Below are positions 29,780 through 40,626 of a stretch of DNA of 64,000 nt, in pieces. A program made the translations under genes and the position numbers. Origin of the DNA: Hyphomicrobiales bacterium. Its GTDB lineage: Bacteria > Pseudomonadota > Alphaproteobacteria > Rhizobiales > Rhizobiaceae. Below the pieces are notes generated by a model. That model saw only the letters and a list, made by a program, of their open reading frames with translations, ran no database searches and was not told the DNA's origin. The stretch spans positions 62,001-126,000 of the forward strand of contig UCJD01000020.1 in NCBI GenBank assembly GCA_900472605.1, in the 5' to 3' direction. Within the stretch, counting starts at the first letter, position 1; every line of letters begins with the position of its first letter.

Positions 29780-30478
29780 ATGTCATCGAATTCCGACCGG
29801 GTAGACATTGCCCATCGCACCCTTAGACAGGCCATTATCGAGCAGGCGATCAAAGCCGGCACAAAGTTGCCGGAAGATGAGATCGGCAGGCATTTTTCCA
29901 TGAGTCGCACGCTTGTGCGCGCCGTGCTGGCAAAATTGCAGGCGCAGGGGCTGGTCGACACCTACCACAAGCGCACTGCCACGGTGGCGCAACCGAGCCT
30001 TGAGGAAGCGCGTGATGCATTCGCCGTCCGCCGAGCGCTGGAGCGCGAGGTCATGAAGGCGGTCATCAAGCGCTGGAACCCTAGTATCGAGAAGAGCCTG
30101 CGTGAGCACGTCCAGGAAGAGGAAGCCGCCCATGCCAAGGGTGACTCCCGCCTATCGACGCGGTTGGCTGGCGAATTCCATCTAAAGCTTGCCGGCCTTG
30201 CGGGCAATACGCTTTTGGAGCGCTATCTCTCCGAGTTGGTGTCGCGTTGCTCGCTGATCCTTGCGATGTACAGCCGCCCGCATTCGAGTGAATGCGCGAT
30301 CAGCGAACATTCCGGGCTCATCGCCGCACTCAAGAAGGGCGATATTTCCACTGCCGAGCGTTTGATGGACGAGCACCTCTCGTCTGTGGAAAGCCGGGCT
30401 TTGTTCGAGGAGGACGCGGCTGCCGAGCCGGACCTCGGATCGATCCTCTCCCGCTTTTCCGGCCGCTCAGCGAGCTGA
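29780..30478 (+). CDS. GntR-family regulator (FCD type)
   Basis: 232 residues. A winged helix-turn-helix comes first (LRQAIIEQAIKAGTKLPEDEIGRHF, SMSRTLVRAVLAKLQAQGLV). It is followed by an FCD helical effector domain with the usual ligand or metal positions (RLAGEFHLKLAGLAGN, EHSGLIAALKKGD). It stands 223 bases before the nucleoside-type ABC operon in the same direction and probably represses it. Repeated GTATAC-containing motifs flank this gene. A purine, pyrimidine or related ring compound is a plausible effector, by inference from the operon content. Confidence 0.88.
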   Translation: MSSNSDRVDIAHRTLRQAIIEQAIKAGTKLPEDEIGRHFSMSRTLVRAVLAKLQAQGLVDTYHKRTATVAQPSLEEARDAFAVRRALEREVMKAVIKRWNPSIEKSLREHVQEEEAAHAKGDSRLSTRLAGEFHLKLAGLAGNTLLERYLSELVSRCSLILAMYSRPHSSECAISEHSGLIAALKKGDISTAERLMDEHLSSVESRALFEEDAAAEPDLGSILSRFSGRSAS

Positions 30479-30496
30479 GTGCCACTTTTTCAATCA

Positions 30497-30508
30497 CGTA
30501 TACATGAT
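30497..30508. promoter_or_regulatory. Candidate GntR operator half-site, copy 2 (CGTATACATGAT)
   Basis: CGTATACATGAT, 18 bases after the GntR stop codon. It matches the motif before the GntR gene at 9 of 12 positions and shares CATACATGAT-like sequence with the site at 30661. Confidence 0.4.
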
Positions 30509-30520
30509 TCTGCATTTTAT

Positions 30521-30540
30521 GTGGACGAAAAATCGTCCAC
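30521..30540 (+). terminator. Perfect hairpin after the GntR gene
   Basis: GTGGACGAAAAATCGTCCAC: eight-base arms with an AAAA loop, 42 bases after the stop. There is no T-run, so it may be a terminator with weak tail, a processing signal, or an operator. Confidence 0.5.
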
Positions 30541-30660
30541 GATTCCGCGCTGCTTTGGATGCAAACCGGCAGCACGGGCATTTTAGCTCAATGAATTCAT
30601 GGTAATAGCATCTCCTCCCGACGCTTGAGGCGGCAATCGATACGGACTGGCATCAATTTT

Positions 30661-30686
30661 GCATACATGATTATAGAGATCATGTA
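30661..30686. promoter_or_regulatory. Candidate operator of the nucleoside-type ABC operon
   Basis: GCATACATGAT (copy 3 of the GntR-flanking motif) is the left half of an inverted repeat TACATGAT-N7-ATCATGTA. It ends 15 bases before the first ABC gene. A perfect eight-base inverted repeat here is well placed for repression by the upstream GntR protein. Confidence 0.5.
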
Positions 30687-30701
30687 GCCAAGATTGTCAT
30701 C

Positions 30702-32262
<1,561 letters not shown>

Positions 32263-32273
<11 letters not shown>

Positions 32274-33339
32274 ACCGCGTCCCAACCCCTCACGCATCAT
32301 GATCCTCATGTCGCCGATCATCGCGATCGTGCTGACGTCGATCGTTGCCATGGTGCTCTTCGCCCTCGCGGGCCAGAACCCTGTCGAGGCGCTGATCACC
32401 TTCCTGACCGCGCCGCTTGCCGATCTCTACGGTGTCGGCGAGCTCCTGATCAAGGCCGCTCCTCTGGTGCTGATCGGCGTCGGGCTCGCGATCGGCTTTC
32501 GCGCCGGCATCTGGAATGTCGGCGCGGAAGGTCAGCTGACGGTGGGCGTCATCTTCGCCGGCTATGTCGCGCTGAAGTTTGGCCCGACCGGCGGCTGGTG
32601 GGTTCTGCCATTGATGGTGATTGCCGGCGCCGTCGGCGGCATCCTCTGGGCAGCCATTCCCGCGCTGCTGCGGGTCAAGTTCAACGCCAGCGAAATCCTG
32701 GTGAGCCTGATGCTCAATTATGTCGCGGCACTCTGGCTGTCCTGGCTGATCTTCGGCCTGTGGCGTGATCCCGCCGGGTTCAACTTCCCGCAGTCGGAAC
32801 CGTTGGCGCCGGATGCGCTCTTCCCGATCCTCATCGCGGACACCCGCGCTAATGTCAGCGTGCTCTTCGCGGTCGGCGCGGTGCTGGCGGGCTGGCTGTT
32901 CATGAACCGCAGCTTCGCCGGCTTCCAGCTCAAGGTCACTGGCCTCTCAGAAGGTGCCGCGCGCTATGCCGGCTTCGGCGTCAGCCGCGCGGTCTGGATC
33001 GGCATGCTGGCGAGCGGAGCGGCGGCGGGAATCGCCGGCGTCGGCGAGATCGCCGGGCCGCTTGCGCAAATCTTCCCGACCGCCTCGCCCGGCTATGGCT
33101 ATGCGGCGATCATCGTTGCCTTTCTCGGGCGTCTGCATCCGGTGGGGATTCTACTCTCAGGGCTCCTCATGGCATTGCTCTATCTCTCCGGCGATGTCGC
33201 CCAGATGTCGCTTGGCATGCCGTCTTCGATCACCGGCCTGTTGCAGAGCACGCTGCTCTTCTTCCTGCTGACGACAGACGTCTTCATTCAATACCGCATC
33301 CGCTTCCAGTCCTCCAACCGGCAGGGAGCCGCCGCCTGA
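32263..33339 (+). CDS. Nucleoside-type ABC transporter permease
   Basis: 358 residues, a BPD_transp_2 membrane protein of the YufP/NupP kind. Visible segments are GRAGIWNVGAEGQL-like FRAGIWNVGAEGQLTVGVIFAGYVA, FNASEILVSLMLNYVA and SPGYGYAAIIVAFLGRLHP. I chose the ATG at 32263 (MRFEPRPNPSRIM), within the end of the ATPase gene. The product sits in the inner membrane and pairs with the permease that follows, whose ATG shares one base with this TGA. Confidence 0.9.
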
Positions 33340-34259
33340 TGGACCAGATCCTTCCCATTCTCGTGGCCACACTCGTTGCCGGAACGCCCTTGATCTACGC
33401 CGCGCTCGGCGAGCTCGTCGCCGAGCGCTCAGGCGTGCTGAACATGGGCGTCGAGGGCATGATGGTCATCGGCGCGGTGACCGCCTTCATCGTCATGATG
33501 GCGACCGGCAGCCTGTGGCTTGCCGTCATCGCGGCGATGCTGGCCGCCATGCTGCTCGCCCTGATGTTCGCGGTCCTTGCCGTCGGCTTCCGCGCCAATC
33601 AGATCGCGGTCGGGCTGGCACTGACGATCTTCGGCACCAGCCTCGCCTCGTTCATCGGCAAGCCCTACATCGGCATGGCGATCGTGATGGAGCCGTCCGC
33701 GGCGTCCAGGCTTGCCGCGAAAATCCCCTTGCTGGGCGTAGTGCTCGGCCAGCTTCATCCGCTGGTGTGGCTGTCGTGGCTCTTCTTCGTCGGCGTTTGG
33801 TATTTCCTCAACCGTAGCCGTAGCGGACTTATCCTGCGCGCCGTCGGCGAATCGCCCACATCCGCACACGCGCTCGGCTATCCCGTCAACACGATCCGCT
33901 ACCTCGCCACGCTATTCGGCGGCGCTAGCGCGGGCATTGCCGGTGCCTATGTCTCGATCGTCTACACCTCGCTGTGGACCGAAGGATTGATTGCAGGGCG
34001 CGGCTGGATCGCCGTGGCGCTCGTCGTCTTTTCCACCTGGCGGGCCGGACGCTGCTTTCTCGGCGCATATTTGTTCGGCGGCGCCACCATCGCCCAGCTC
34101 TTTGCCCAGAGCGCCGGCATCGGCCTGCCATCCGAACTCATGTCCGCCCTTCCCTATCTCGTCACCATCGTGGTGCTGGTGCTGATCTCGCGCAACGCCG
34201 CGCTGATGCGCCTCAACGTCCCCGCTTCCCTCGGCAAGGCATTTGCCGCCGAGGGCTGA
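33339..34259 (+). CDS. Nucleoside-type ABC transporter permease, second subunit
   Basis: 306 residues, a BPD_transp_2 membrane protein of the YufQ/NupQ kind. It has the diagnostic N-terminal TPLIYAALGELVAERSGVLNMGVEGMM and the central GFRANQIAVGLALTIFGTSLA. The TGATG overlap with the previous permease gene implies coupled translation and an obligate heterodimer. The binding-protein gene begins 45 bases later. Confidence 0.92.
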   Translation: MDQILPILVATLVAGTPLIYAALGELVAERSGVLNMGVEGMMVIGAVTAFIVMMATGSLWLAVIAAMLAAMLLALMFAVLAVGFRANQIAVGLALTIFGTSLASFIGKPYIGMAIVMEPSAASRLAAKIPLLGVVLGQLHPLVWLSWLFFVGVWYFLNRSRSGLILRAVGESPTSAHALGYPVNTIRYLATLFGGASAGIAGAYVSIVYTSLWTEGLIAGRGWIAVALVVFSTWRAGRCFLGAYLFGGATIAQLFAQSAGIGLPSELMSALPYLVTIVVLVLISRNAALMRLNVPASLGKAFAAEG

Positions 34260-34304
34260 GACTGCAACCAATCATCCAAGTCGAACACAACAGAGGGAAC
34301 CGAA

Positions 34305-35405
34305 ATGACGACATTCTCCAGACGCGACTTCCTGAGAACCAGCGCCGTTGGCGCGCTTGCGCTTGGCGCGGGCGCGCGACCGCTGCTGGCCGCCGACGAA
34401 CCTCTCAAGGTCGGCGTCATCCACATGGGCGCCATCTCCGACACGGGTTGGGAATATTTCCAGGCCAACGCATGGAAATCGCTGGAAAAGGAATTCGGCG
34501 ACAAGGTGAAGGTGACGGTGCTCGAAAACATCGCGCAGGTGCAGGATTGCGAGCGCCTGTTCCGCCAGCTTTCCGCCCAGGGCAACAAGCTCATCTTCGG
34601 CACTACCTTCTCGCAATATGCCTCGTTGAAGAAGCTGGCTCCGATGCTGCCCAAGTCGCATTTCGAATGCTGCGCAGGCATCGAGGCCGGCAACAATCTC
34701 GGCGTCTTTGAAGCCCGCCACTACGAGGGCACCTATCTCACCGGTATCGCCGCCGGCCGCACGACCAAGACCAACGTTCTCGGCTGGGTCGGCGCCTTCC
34801 CCGTGCCGCAGGTCATCTACAGCCTCAACGCCTTCCTGCTCGGCGCCCGCTCGGTCAACCCAGATGTGACGCTGAAGGTTGTCTGGGCCAATGCCTGGGT
34901 CGATCCCGGCAAGGAAAAGGACGCTGTCGCAGCATTGATCGCACAGGGAGCCGACGTCATCTCCGGCAGCCCCAACACGCCGGTGCAGGGGCTGGCCGCC
35001 GAAGAAAAGGGCGTCTGGGCGATCGGCTCGAGCGGCGATTTTTCGGCCTATGTGAAGAAGAAGCAGCTTGTTTCCTTCGAGCTGGACTGGAGTGCCGCCC
35101 ATATCAACGCCGCCAAGGCCGTGATGGCAGGCGACTGGAAGCCGGAAAGCCGCTGGCTCGGCCTTGGCCCGGGCGGTTACGTCAAGATGACGACGAGCAA
35201 TCCGGAGCTGCCGGAGGCAGTCGCCGCAGAAATGAAGGCCGCCGAAGCCGCGATCATCAGCGGCAAATTGAAGCCCTTTGCCGGCGAGATCAAGGATCAG
35301 AAGGGTGATGTGAAGGTCGCCAAGGGCCAGGAGCTTGCCGATGCCGACATCAAGGGCATGACCTGGCTGATCGAAGGCGTGCAGGGAACCCTGCCGCAGA
35401 ACTGA
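34305..35405 (+). CDS. BMP-family ABC transporter substrate-binding protein
   Basis: 366 residues. The N terminus carries a twin-arginine signal, SRRDFLRTSAVGALALGAGARPLLA. The mature domain is of the basic-membrane-protein / PnrA type that binds nucleosides and related ligands (KVGVIHMGAISDTGWEYFQA, ARHYEGTYLTGIAAGRTTKTNVLGWVG). Tat export suggests folding before export. The neighbouring amidohydrolase and transferase suggest that the ligand could be a pyrimidine-like ring or an N-substituted amide rather than a canonical nucleoside. This is inference. Confidence 0.9.
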   Translation: MTTFSRRDFLRTSAVGALALGAGARPLLAADEPLKVGVIHMGAISDTGWEYFQANAWKSLEKEFGDKVKVTVLENIAQVQDCERLFRQLSAQGNKLIFGTTFSQYASLKKLAPMLPKSHFECCAGIEAGNNLGVFEARHYEGTYLTGIAAGRTTKTNVLGWVGAFPVPQVIYSLNAFLLGARSVNPDVTLKVVWANAWVDPGKEKDAVAALIAQGADVISGSPNTPVQGLAAEEKGVWAIGSSGDFSAYVKKKQLVSFELDWSAAHINAAKAVMAGDWKPESRWLGLGPGGYVKMTTSNPELPEAVAAEMKAAEAAIISGKLKPFAGEIKDQKGDVKVAKGQELADADIKGMTWLIEGVQGTLPQN

Positions 35406-35432
35406 TCGACACCACGCCGACCGCACGACACC

Positions 35433-35457
35433 GCTACTCCCCGCGTTGGGGAGTAGC
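35433..35457 (+). promoter_or_regulatory. Intercistronic hairpin after the BMP binding-protein gene
   Basis: GCTACTCCCC / GGGGAGTAGC, ten-base perfect arms with a five-base loop and no T-run. It probably stabilises the upstream message, reducing but not blocking read-through into the amidohydrolase. Confidence 0.6.
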
Positions 35458-35499
35458 ATTGCAAAAGACGATAGAACAAAGACATCAAGGGAGACCCCG

Positions 35500-36696
35500 G
35501 TGACCGAAACACTGTTCACAAACGCCAAGCTGGCCGATGGCACGCTCAACGACATTCTCGTCTCGGACGGTCGCATATCGGCGATCGACAAGGCCGGCAC
35601 GAGCGCCGGTGCGGCGAAGACCGTCGACATTGCCGGCGCGCTTCTGGTCCCGAGTTTCGTCGAGGGGCACATCCATCTCGACACCAGTTTCTACGGCGAC
35701 AAGTGGATCCCGCACAAAGCCTGCACCAACGGTTTCGACGTACATGAGCGTGTGGCCTTTCAAGCCGAGAACATGGCCAGTGCAGCACCCATGGACGAAC
35801 GCGCCCGCAAGCAGCTGGACCTCTGCATCGCAAACGGCGCCCTGCAAATGCGCAGCCATGTCATGGTGGACGGTTCGGTCGGGTTGAAATCGCTGGAGAC
35901 GATCCTCTCCGTACGCGAGGCCTACAAAGATATCATCGACATACAGCTCGTGGCATTTCCGCAGAGCGGCATCCTGAAAAGCGCCGGCACGCCGGAGCTG
36001 ATGGACGAGGCAATCGGGATGGGCGCCGATCTAGTCGGCGGGCTCGATCCACTCTCCTTCGACCGCGACATCAAGGGGCATCTCGACGTCGTCTTCGGTA
36101 TTGCCGGGAAGCGGGGCGTCGATGTCGATATCCATCTCCACGACGCCGGCACGATGGGCGCGATGACCATCGAGGAAATCTGCGCCCGCACGGTCGCGCT
36201 CGGCATGCAGGGGCATGTCGCGGTCAGCCACGCCTATGGCCTCGGTGATCTAGGACCGGATGCGATCAAGAAAATCGCTGCTCTCATTGCCAAGAGCGGC
36301 GTCGCGATCATGACCAACGCGCCCGGCAACCACAACTTCCCGCCGGTGGCGCTGTTGCGCGCGGCAGGCGTAACGGTCTTCTCCGGCAACGACAATATCC
36401 GCGATTCCTGGTGGCCCTTCGGCGATGGCGACATGCTGCGCCGCGCCGAGATCATCGCCTACCGCTCTGGCTTCTACACGGATACAGAACTCGCCGCCGC
36501 GTTCGACGTGGTGACGGCAGGCGGTGCCAAGGCGCTCAACCTCGAAGGCTACGGCATTAAGATCGGCGCGAAGGCCGATTTCGTGACGCTGGCGGCCGAG
36601 CATATCCCGGAAGCCGTCGTCGCCATTCCGAAACCCCGCCGGGTTTTCAAGGAGGGCCGCCTGGTCGCGGAAAACGGAACCGTAGTGCGCGGATGA
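35500..36696 (+). CDS. Amidohydrolase of the cytosine deaminase / AtzC group
   Basis: 398 residues with the amidohydrolase TIM barrel. Metal-site segments are EGHIHLDTSFYGDKW, VDIHLHDAGTMGA, HVAVSHAYGLGDLG and SGNDNIRDSWWPFGDGDML. The GNDNIRD-type aspartate motif places it with CodA and isopropylammelide hydrolases; HLHD in place of HxDE is nearer to AtzC. It would hydrolyse an exocyclic amino group or an amide in the cytosol. I use the GTG start because AAGGGAG lies just upstream, although the frame is open 18 codons earlier. Its stop overlaps the next gene by four bases. Confidence 0.87.
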   Translation: MTETLFTNAKLADGTLNDILVSDGRISAIDKAGTSAGAAKTVDIAGALLVPSFVEGHIHLDTSFYGDKWIPHKACTNGFDVHERVAFQAENMASAAPMDERARKQLDLCIANGALQMRSHVMVDGSVGLKSLETILSVREAYKDIIDIQLVAFPQSGILKSAGTPELMDEAIGMGADLVGGLDPLSFDRDIKGHLDVVFGIAGKRGVDVDIHLHDAGTMGAMTIEEICARTVALGMQGHVAVSHAYGLGDLGPDAIKKIAALIAKSGVAIMTNAPGNHNFPPVALLRAAGVTVFSGNDNIRDSWWPFGDGDMLRRAEIIAYRSGFYTDTELAAAFDVVTAGGAKALNLEGYGIKIGAKADFVTLAAEHIPEAVVAIPKPRRVFKEGRLVAENGTVVRG

Positions 36697-38270
36697 CCTA
36701 TCGGAGCCGGCAAACCGAAACAGCCGTCGCGCAATCGCGCGACGGCATGGTAACGACGCCGCACTGGCTGGCCAGCAAAGCCGGCGCCAAAGTGCTGGCG
36801 CGTGGCGGCAATGCGATCGAGGCGTTGGTCGCCGCTGGTGCTGCGCTCTCCGTTACCTACCCGCATTTCTGCGGTCTCGGTGGCGATGCCGTTTGGATGG
36901 TCTGCGACCGCGATGGCAACGCACGCACCTTCCTCGGCATCGGCCAGGCTGCCGTGAATGCCCGAGCCGACGGCCCGATCCCGCCGCGCGGACCGGCTTC
37001 GACGCTAACCACCGCCTGCCTAGTCGACAGCTGGGAGACGGTGCTCGATCATTCGGCAGCTGCCTGGGGAGGCTGCGAGCGGTTGCCCGCATTGCTCGAC
37101 GACGCCATCGCACTCGCTGAAGACGGCTTTGCCGTTAGCCCATCGCAGACGTTCTGGCATGATTTCCGGGCGGACGAATCCTGGACGTGGCCGGGCTTTC
37201 GAGACCTCTTCCAGCGGGATGGCACCCAGCGCCAGCCGGCCCTGGCGCGAACCCTCAGGGCGATCGCCACACATGGCGCCAGGCAATTCTACGAAGGCGA
37301 ATTGGCAGCCCGGATCGCGCGGGGTCTTGCCGCCACAGGGTCACCACTGACGTCTGCCGATCTCGCCGCAACACGAACGCGCATCGTGGAGCCGGTGCGG
37401 CTCGCCTACGGCAACACCGTTCTGCTGGCGCCACCGCCGCCGACCCAGGGCGTGACGACACTTGGCATCATGGCGGTGCTCGCGCAGCTGGCACCGAAGG
37501 ATAAGGCGTCCGACAGCGCCGCCTATTATCATGCGCTTGTGGAGGCGGTGAAGCAGGCTTTTGTCGACCGCCATCTGATCGCGGATCCGGAGTTCGGCGT
37601 CGATGCCTCGTCGATCCTTCTGGACCCAGATCGTTTAGCCAAAAAGGCCGCTGCGATCGACCCCGGCCGCGCCGCCGACTGGCCCATACCCTACAGGCAA
37701 GGCGATACAGCGCTTCTCGCCGCAGTCGATGCCGACGGCCGCGCCGCCTGCGTGCTGCAAAGCATCTACTTCGATTGGGGCAGCGGCGTGGTTGCCGGCG
37801 ACACAGGTATTCTCTGGCAGAACCGAGGCGCCGCCTTCAGCACCGAACCAGCGAGCGCGAACTGCATTCAGCCAGGCAAGCGGCCCTTCTACACGCTGAA
37901 TCCTGGTCTTGCGCTCAGGGGCGGACGGCCGCATCTGGTCTATGGGACGCAGGGCGCCGACGGCCAGCCGCAGACGCTGGCGCTGCTGCTCAGCCTGCTC
38001 ATCGACCATGGCCTTGATCCGCTGACAGCATTGTCGAGGCCGCGCTTCCTGCTCGGTCGTACCTTTTCCGACAGCCGTGACAACCTGAAGCTCGAGGAGA
38101 ATGTCGGCGTCGATATCCTCGCCACGCTCGGCTCCATGGGCCACGAAGTCGCGACCATAGCCCCGCTCAGCCCACTTGGCGGACAGGCAGGCATTATCCG
38201 CATCGAGGAAGACGGGCGAATGGAAGCAGCACACGACCCGCGCAGCGATGGCGGAGCCATCGGCCTATGA
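36693..38270 (+). CDS. Gamma-glutamyltransferase-like N-terminal nucleophile hydrolase
   Basis: 525 residues of the gamma-glutamyltransferase / cephalosporin-acylase family. The autoprocessing site is recognisable: the new N-terminal threonine is T339 in RQGDTALLAAVDADG, and the downstream DTGILWQNRGAAFS is the family acid/loop motif. No signal peptide is visible, so it is probably cytosolic, unlike E. coli Ggt. It overlaps the amidohydrolase gene by four bases, so the two probably act in one pathway, cutting an amide or gamma-glutamyl amide of the imported compound. The exact substrate is unknown. Confidence 0.85.
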   Translation: MTYRSRQTETAVAQSRDGMVTTPHWLASKAGAKVLARGGNAIEALVAAGAALSVTYPHFCGLGGDAVWMVCDRDGNARTFLGIGQAAVNARADGPIPPRGPASTLTTACLVDSWETVLDHSAAAWGGCERLPALLDDAIALAEDGFAVSPSQTFWHDFRADESWTWPGFRDLFQRDGTQRQPALARTLRAIATHGARQFYEGELAARIARGLAATGSPLTSADLAATRTRIVEPVRLAYGNTVLLAPPPPTQGVTTLGIMAVLAQLAPKDKASDSAAYYHALVEAVKQAFVDRHLIADPEFGVDASSILLDPDRLAKKAAAIDPGRAADWPIPYRQGDTALLAAVDADGRAACVLQSIYFDWGSGVVAGDTGILWQNRGAAFSTEPASANCIQPGKRPFYTLNPGLALRGGRPHLVYGTQGADGQPQTLALLLSLLIDHGLDPLTALSRPRFLLGRTFSDSRDNLKLEENVGVDILATLGSMGHEVATIAPLSPLGGQAGIIRIEEDGRMEAAHDPRSDGGAIGL

Positions 38271-38596
38271 GCAGCCTGTCCGATATCCGGATGGCCAATC
38301 TCTATGCCAACGTCGCGCAGCTATCACGCGATGACGAAATAGGCCAGGTGTTCGATATGGTAGGACAATCGGCGGCCCGCCAACTCGGCGTTCCCCATGG
38401 CCTTGCCGTGGGCAAGGAGGCCACGATCATCCTCTTAGCCACAGCGGGGCCGACGGCGGCGGTGCGCGAAGTCGGCAGAGTTGTCGCCGGGTGGAAAGGC
38501 GGCCGCCAGAGTTTTCACAATGGCCATCCGCAGATTCACAAGCCGAATCGACACCAATCCCCGGCAAATGAGGAAGAGAGCCCGACTGCCGTCTAA
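38267..38596 (+). pseudogene. Remnant of a second CodA/AtzC-type amidohydrolase (C-terminal end only)
   Basis: A 109-residue frame overlapping the transferase stop by ATGA. Residues from about 9 to 80 align in order with the C-terminal ~75 residues of cytosine-deaminase-type amidohydrolases, including the intact neighbour at 35500. The shared pattern is ANLYANVAQL, FDMVGQSAARQLGVPHGLAVGKEATIILL, then VVAGWKGGR. All metal-binding segments are missing, so it cannot be catalytic. The last ~25 residues are polar and unrelated. It probably arose by internal deletion of a once complete gene. A short functional protein cannot be excluded. Confidence 0.6.
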
Positions 38597-38704
38597 GCGC
38601 ACTATCGACAGCGCAATTGTCCAAATCGCGCTGTAACCTGCATGACGGAGCTTGGCGATCCGGTATAGATGGTCATCGTCTAACCAACACCAGCCGGACC
38701 TACA

Positions 38705-39646
38705 GTGGATCAGATACTTGCCATTCGAACATTTGTCCGCGTCGCCGAAGCAGGGTCTTTCGCCAAGGCGGCGGATACGCTGAACCTGCCGAGATCCTCC
38801 GTCAGCAAGCTCGTGCAGGATCTCGAGGCGCACCTCGGGACAAAGCTCGTGGAGCGCACCACGCGCTCGGTCACCATGACCACCGAGGGCGTCGCCTATC
38901 ATGAGCGCGCGCTCAAGCTGCTCGCCGATCTCGACGATATGGACGGTACCGTCGCCGGTTCCCGCAGCGCGCCCAAGGGAAAGCTGCGTGTCGACATCGG
39001 CTCCGTGCTGGCAAACCGGATTCTCATCCCAGCGCTCTCAGACTTTCAGCACCAATACCCAGATATCGACCTCATGCTCGGCGTCAGCGATCGCCCGGCC
39101 GACCTCATCAGTGAAGGCATCGATTGCGTCATTCGCGGCGGAGCGCTGGGTGACTCGTCGATGAAGGCGCGGAAGCTGTGCGAACTGGATTACGTCATCT
39201 GCGCGTCGCCCGCCTATCTGGACGGCCTGCAGTTGCCGGAGCAACCTGATGATGTCGAGAGGCATCGGATCGTCAGTTATTTCTCGGCGTCATCGGGAAA
39301 GCGGTTTCCGTTGCGGTTTCAGCGCTGCGAAGAGCGAAGCGAATATCTCCCGACCTCCAGCGGCATTTCGGTGAACGAAAGCACCGCGCATCTGAATGCG
39401 CTCCTCGCCGGTCTGGGGATAGGCCAGACCTTCGGCTTCCTGGCAAGGCCCCACATCGAGACCGGGGCACTGGTCGAACTTCTGGCCGACTGGAAGCCGG
39501 ACAATCATCCGCTGCACCTCGTCTATCCGGCCGATCGATTTCCAAACCCGCGGCTGCGCGCCTTTTCGGAATGGGCGGCGAAGGTATTCGAAGCTGTCGA
39601 CGCCAGGCGCAATGCGACGACGGAGATCATCCACCCACATGGATAA
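38705..39646 (+). CDS. LysR-family transcriptional regulator
   Basis: 313 residues with the LysR helix-turn-helix (SFAKAADTLNLPRSSVSKLVQDLEAHLG) and a substrate-binding domain. It belongs to the large DmlR/YafC-like branch, as judged by the DQILAIRTFVRVAEAGSF start and RSVTMTTEGVAYHERA. The start codon is GTG. It precedes, in the same direction, an SDR and an MDR reductase, which are the likely targets. Effector unknown. Confidence 0.88.
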   Translation: MDQILAIRTFVRVAEAGSFAKAADTLNLPRSSVSKLVQDLEAHLGTKLVERTTRSVTMTTEGVAYHERALKLLADLDDMDGTVAGSRSAPKGKLRVDIGSVLANRILIPALSDFQHQYPDIDLMLGVSDRPADLISEGIDCVIRGGALGDSSMKARKLCELDYVICASPAYLDGLQLPEQPDDVERHRIVSYFSASSGKRFPLRFQRCEERSEYLPTSSGISVNESTAHLNALLAGLGIGQTFGFLARPHIETGALVELLADWKPDNHPLHLVYPADRFPNPRLRAFSEWAAKVFEAVDARRNATTEIIHPHG

Positions 39647-39813
39647 TGTCTCCACCTTCGGCGACTTCTCTGCGCCAAGCTGACGAACTAATTTCTCCTC
39701 ATCGGACGGCGACGAGGCCAACAGCCAACGCCACCTCCCGAACAGCTTCACAATTTCAACAGGCCGCGCATTCGGGCTGAACCCTTTCGCGCGCCCGGCA
39801 TCAGGAGAGTAAA

Positions 39814-40569
39814 ATGACCAACAGACTTGCAAACAAGATCGCCGTCGTCACCGGAGCAACCAGCGGCATCGGCCTGTCGACCGCCAAGCTTTTCGCCGCC
39901 GAGGGCGCACGCGTCTACATCACCGGCCGCCGCAAGGATGCGCTTGACAAGGCAGTGGCCGAGATCGGCCACGGCGCGGCCGGCGTACAGGCGGACTCCT
40001 CGAGCAACGCTGATCTCGACAAGCTGTTTGCCCAGGTGAAGGCGGAACAGGGCCGCCTTGATGCCCTCGTCGTCAACGCCGGTGGCGGCAGCATGCTTCC
40101 GCTCGGCCAGATCACTGAGGAGCAGGTCGACGACACATTCGGCCGCAACGTGAAGGCCGTCATCTTCACGGTGCAGAAAGCACTTCCGCTGCTCGGCAAA
40201 GGCTCGTCCGTCGTATTGACGGGCTCGACCGCGGGCACCGAAGGGACTGCCGCCTTTTCCGTGTATTCCGCTTCCAAGGCCGCCGTGCGCAACCTGGCTC
40301 GCTCCTGGGCGCTCGATCTGAAGGGCACCGGCATCCGCGTCAACGTCGTCTCGCCCGGCGCGACACGCACCCCAGGCCTTGTCGAGCTTGCCGGTGACGA
40401 CAAGGAACAGCAGCAGGGCCTGCTCGACTATCTCGCCTCGCGCATCCCGCTCGGCCGCGTCGGCGAATCCGAGGAAATCGCCAAGGCAACCCTGTTCCTC
40501 GCCTCCGACGATGCGAGCTTCGTCAACGGCGCTGAACTCTTTGCCGACGGCGGTCAGGCACAGGTCTAA
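39814..40569 (+). CDS. SDR-family oxidoreductase (classical type)
   Basis: 251 residues. The cofactor-binding TGATSGIG is at the N terminus, NAGGG follows, the catalytic serine is in [10 protein letters not shown] and the catalytic pair is in [11 protein letters not shown]. The C-terminal motif [14 protein letters not shown] is normal for classical SDRs. An AGGAGAG ribosome-binding site precedes the ATG. Substrate unknown. It is likely cotranscribed with the MDR reductase 57 bases downstream. Confidence 0.9.
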   Translation: MTNRLANKIAVVTGATSGIGLSTAKLFAAEGARVYITGRRKDALDKAVAEIGHGAAGVQADSSSNADLDKLFAQVKAEQGRLDALVVNAGGGSMLPLGQITEEQVDDTFGRNVKAVIFTVQKALPLLGKGSSVVLTGSTAGTEGTAAFSVYSASKAAVRNLARSWALDLKGTGIRVNVVSPGATRTPGLVELAGDDKEQQQGLLDYLASRIPLGRVGESEEIAKATLFLASDDASFVNGAELFADGGQAQV

Positions 40570-40579
40570 CCCCATGACA

Positions 40580-40600
40580 GGAGCGGTTGATAGCCGCTCC
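40580..40600 (+). terminator. Hairpin between the SDR and MDR genes
   Basis: GGAGCGG / CCGCTCC with a seven-base loop and a pyrimidine-rich tail (CTTCTCATTCTC). It is possibly a weak terminator or a processing site between the two genes. Confidence 0.4.
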
Positions 40601-40626
40601 CTTCTCATTCTCAAGGAGAGCCCGCG

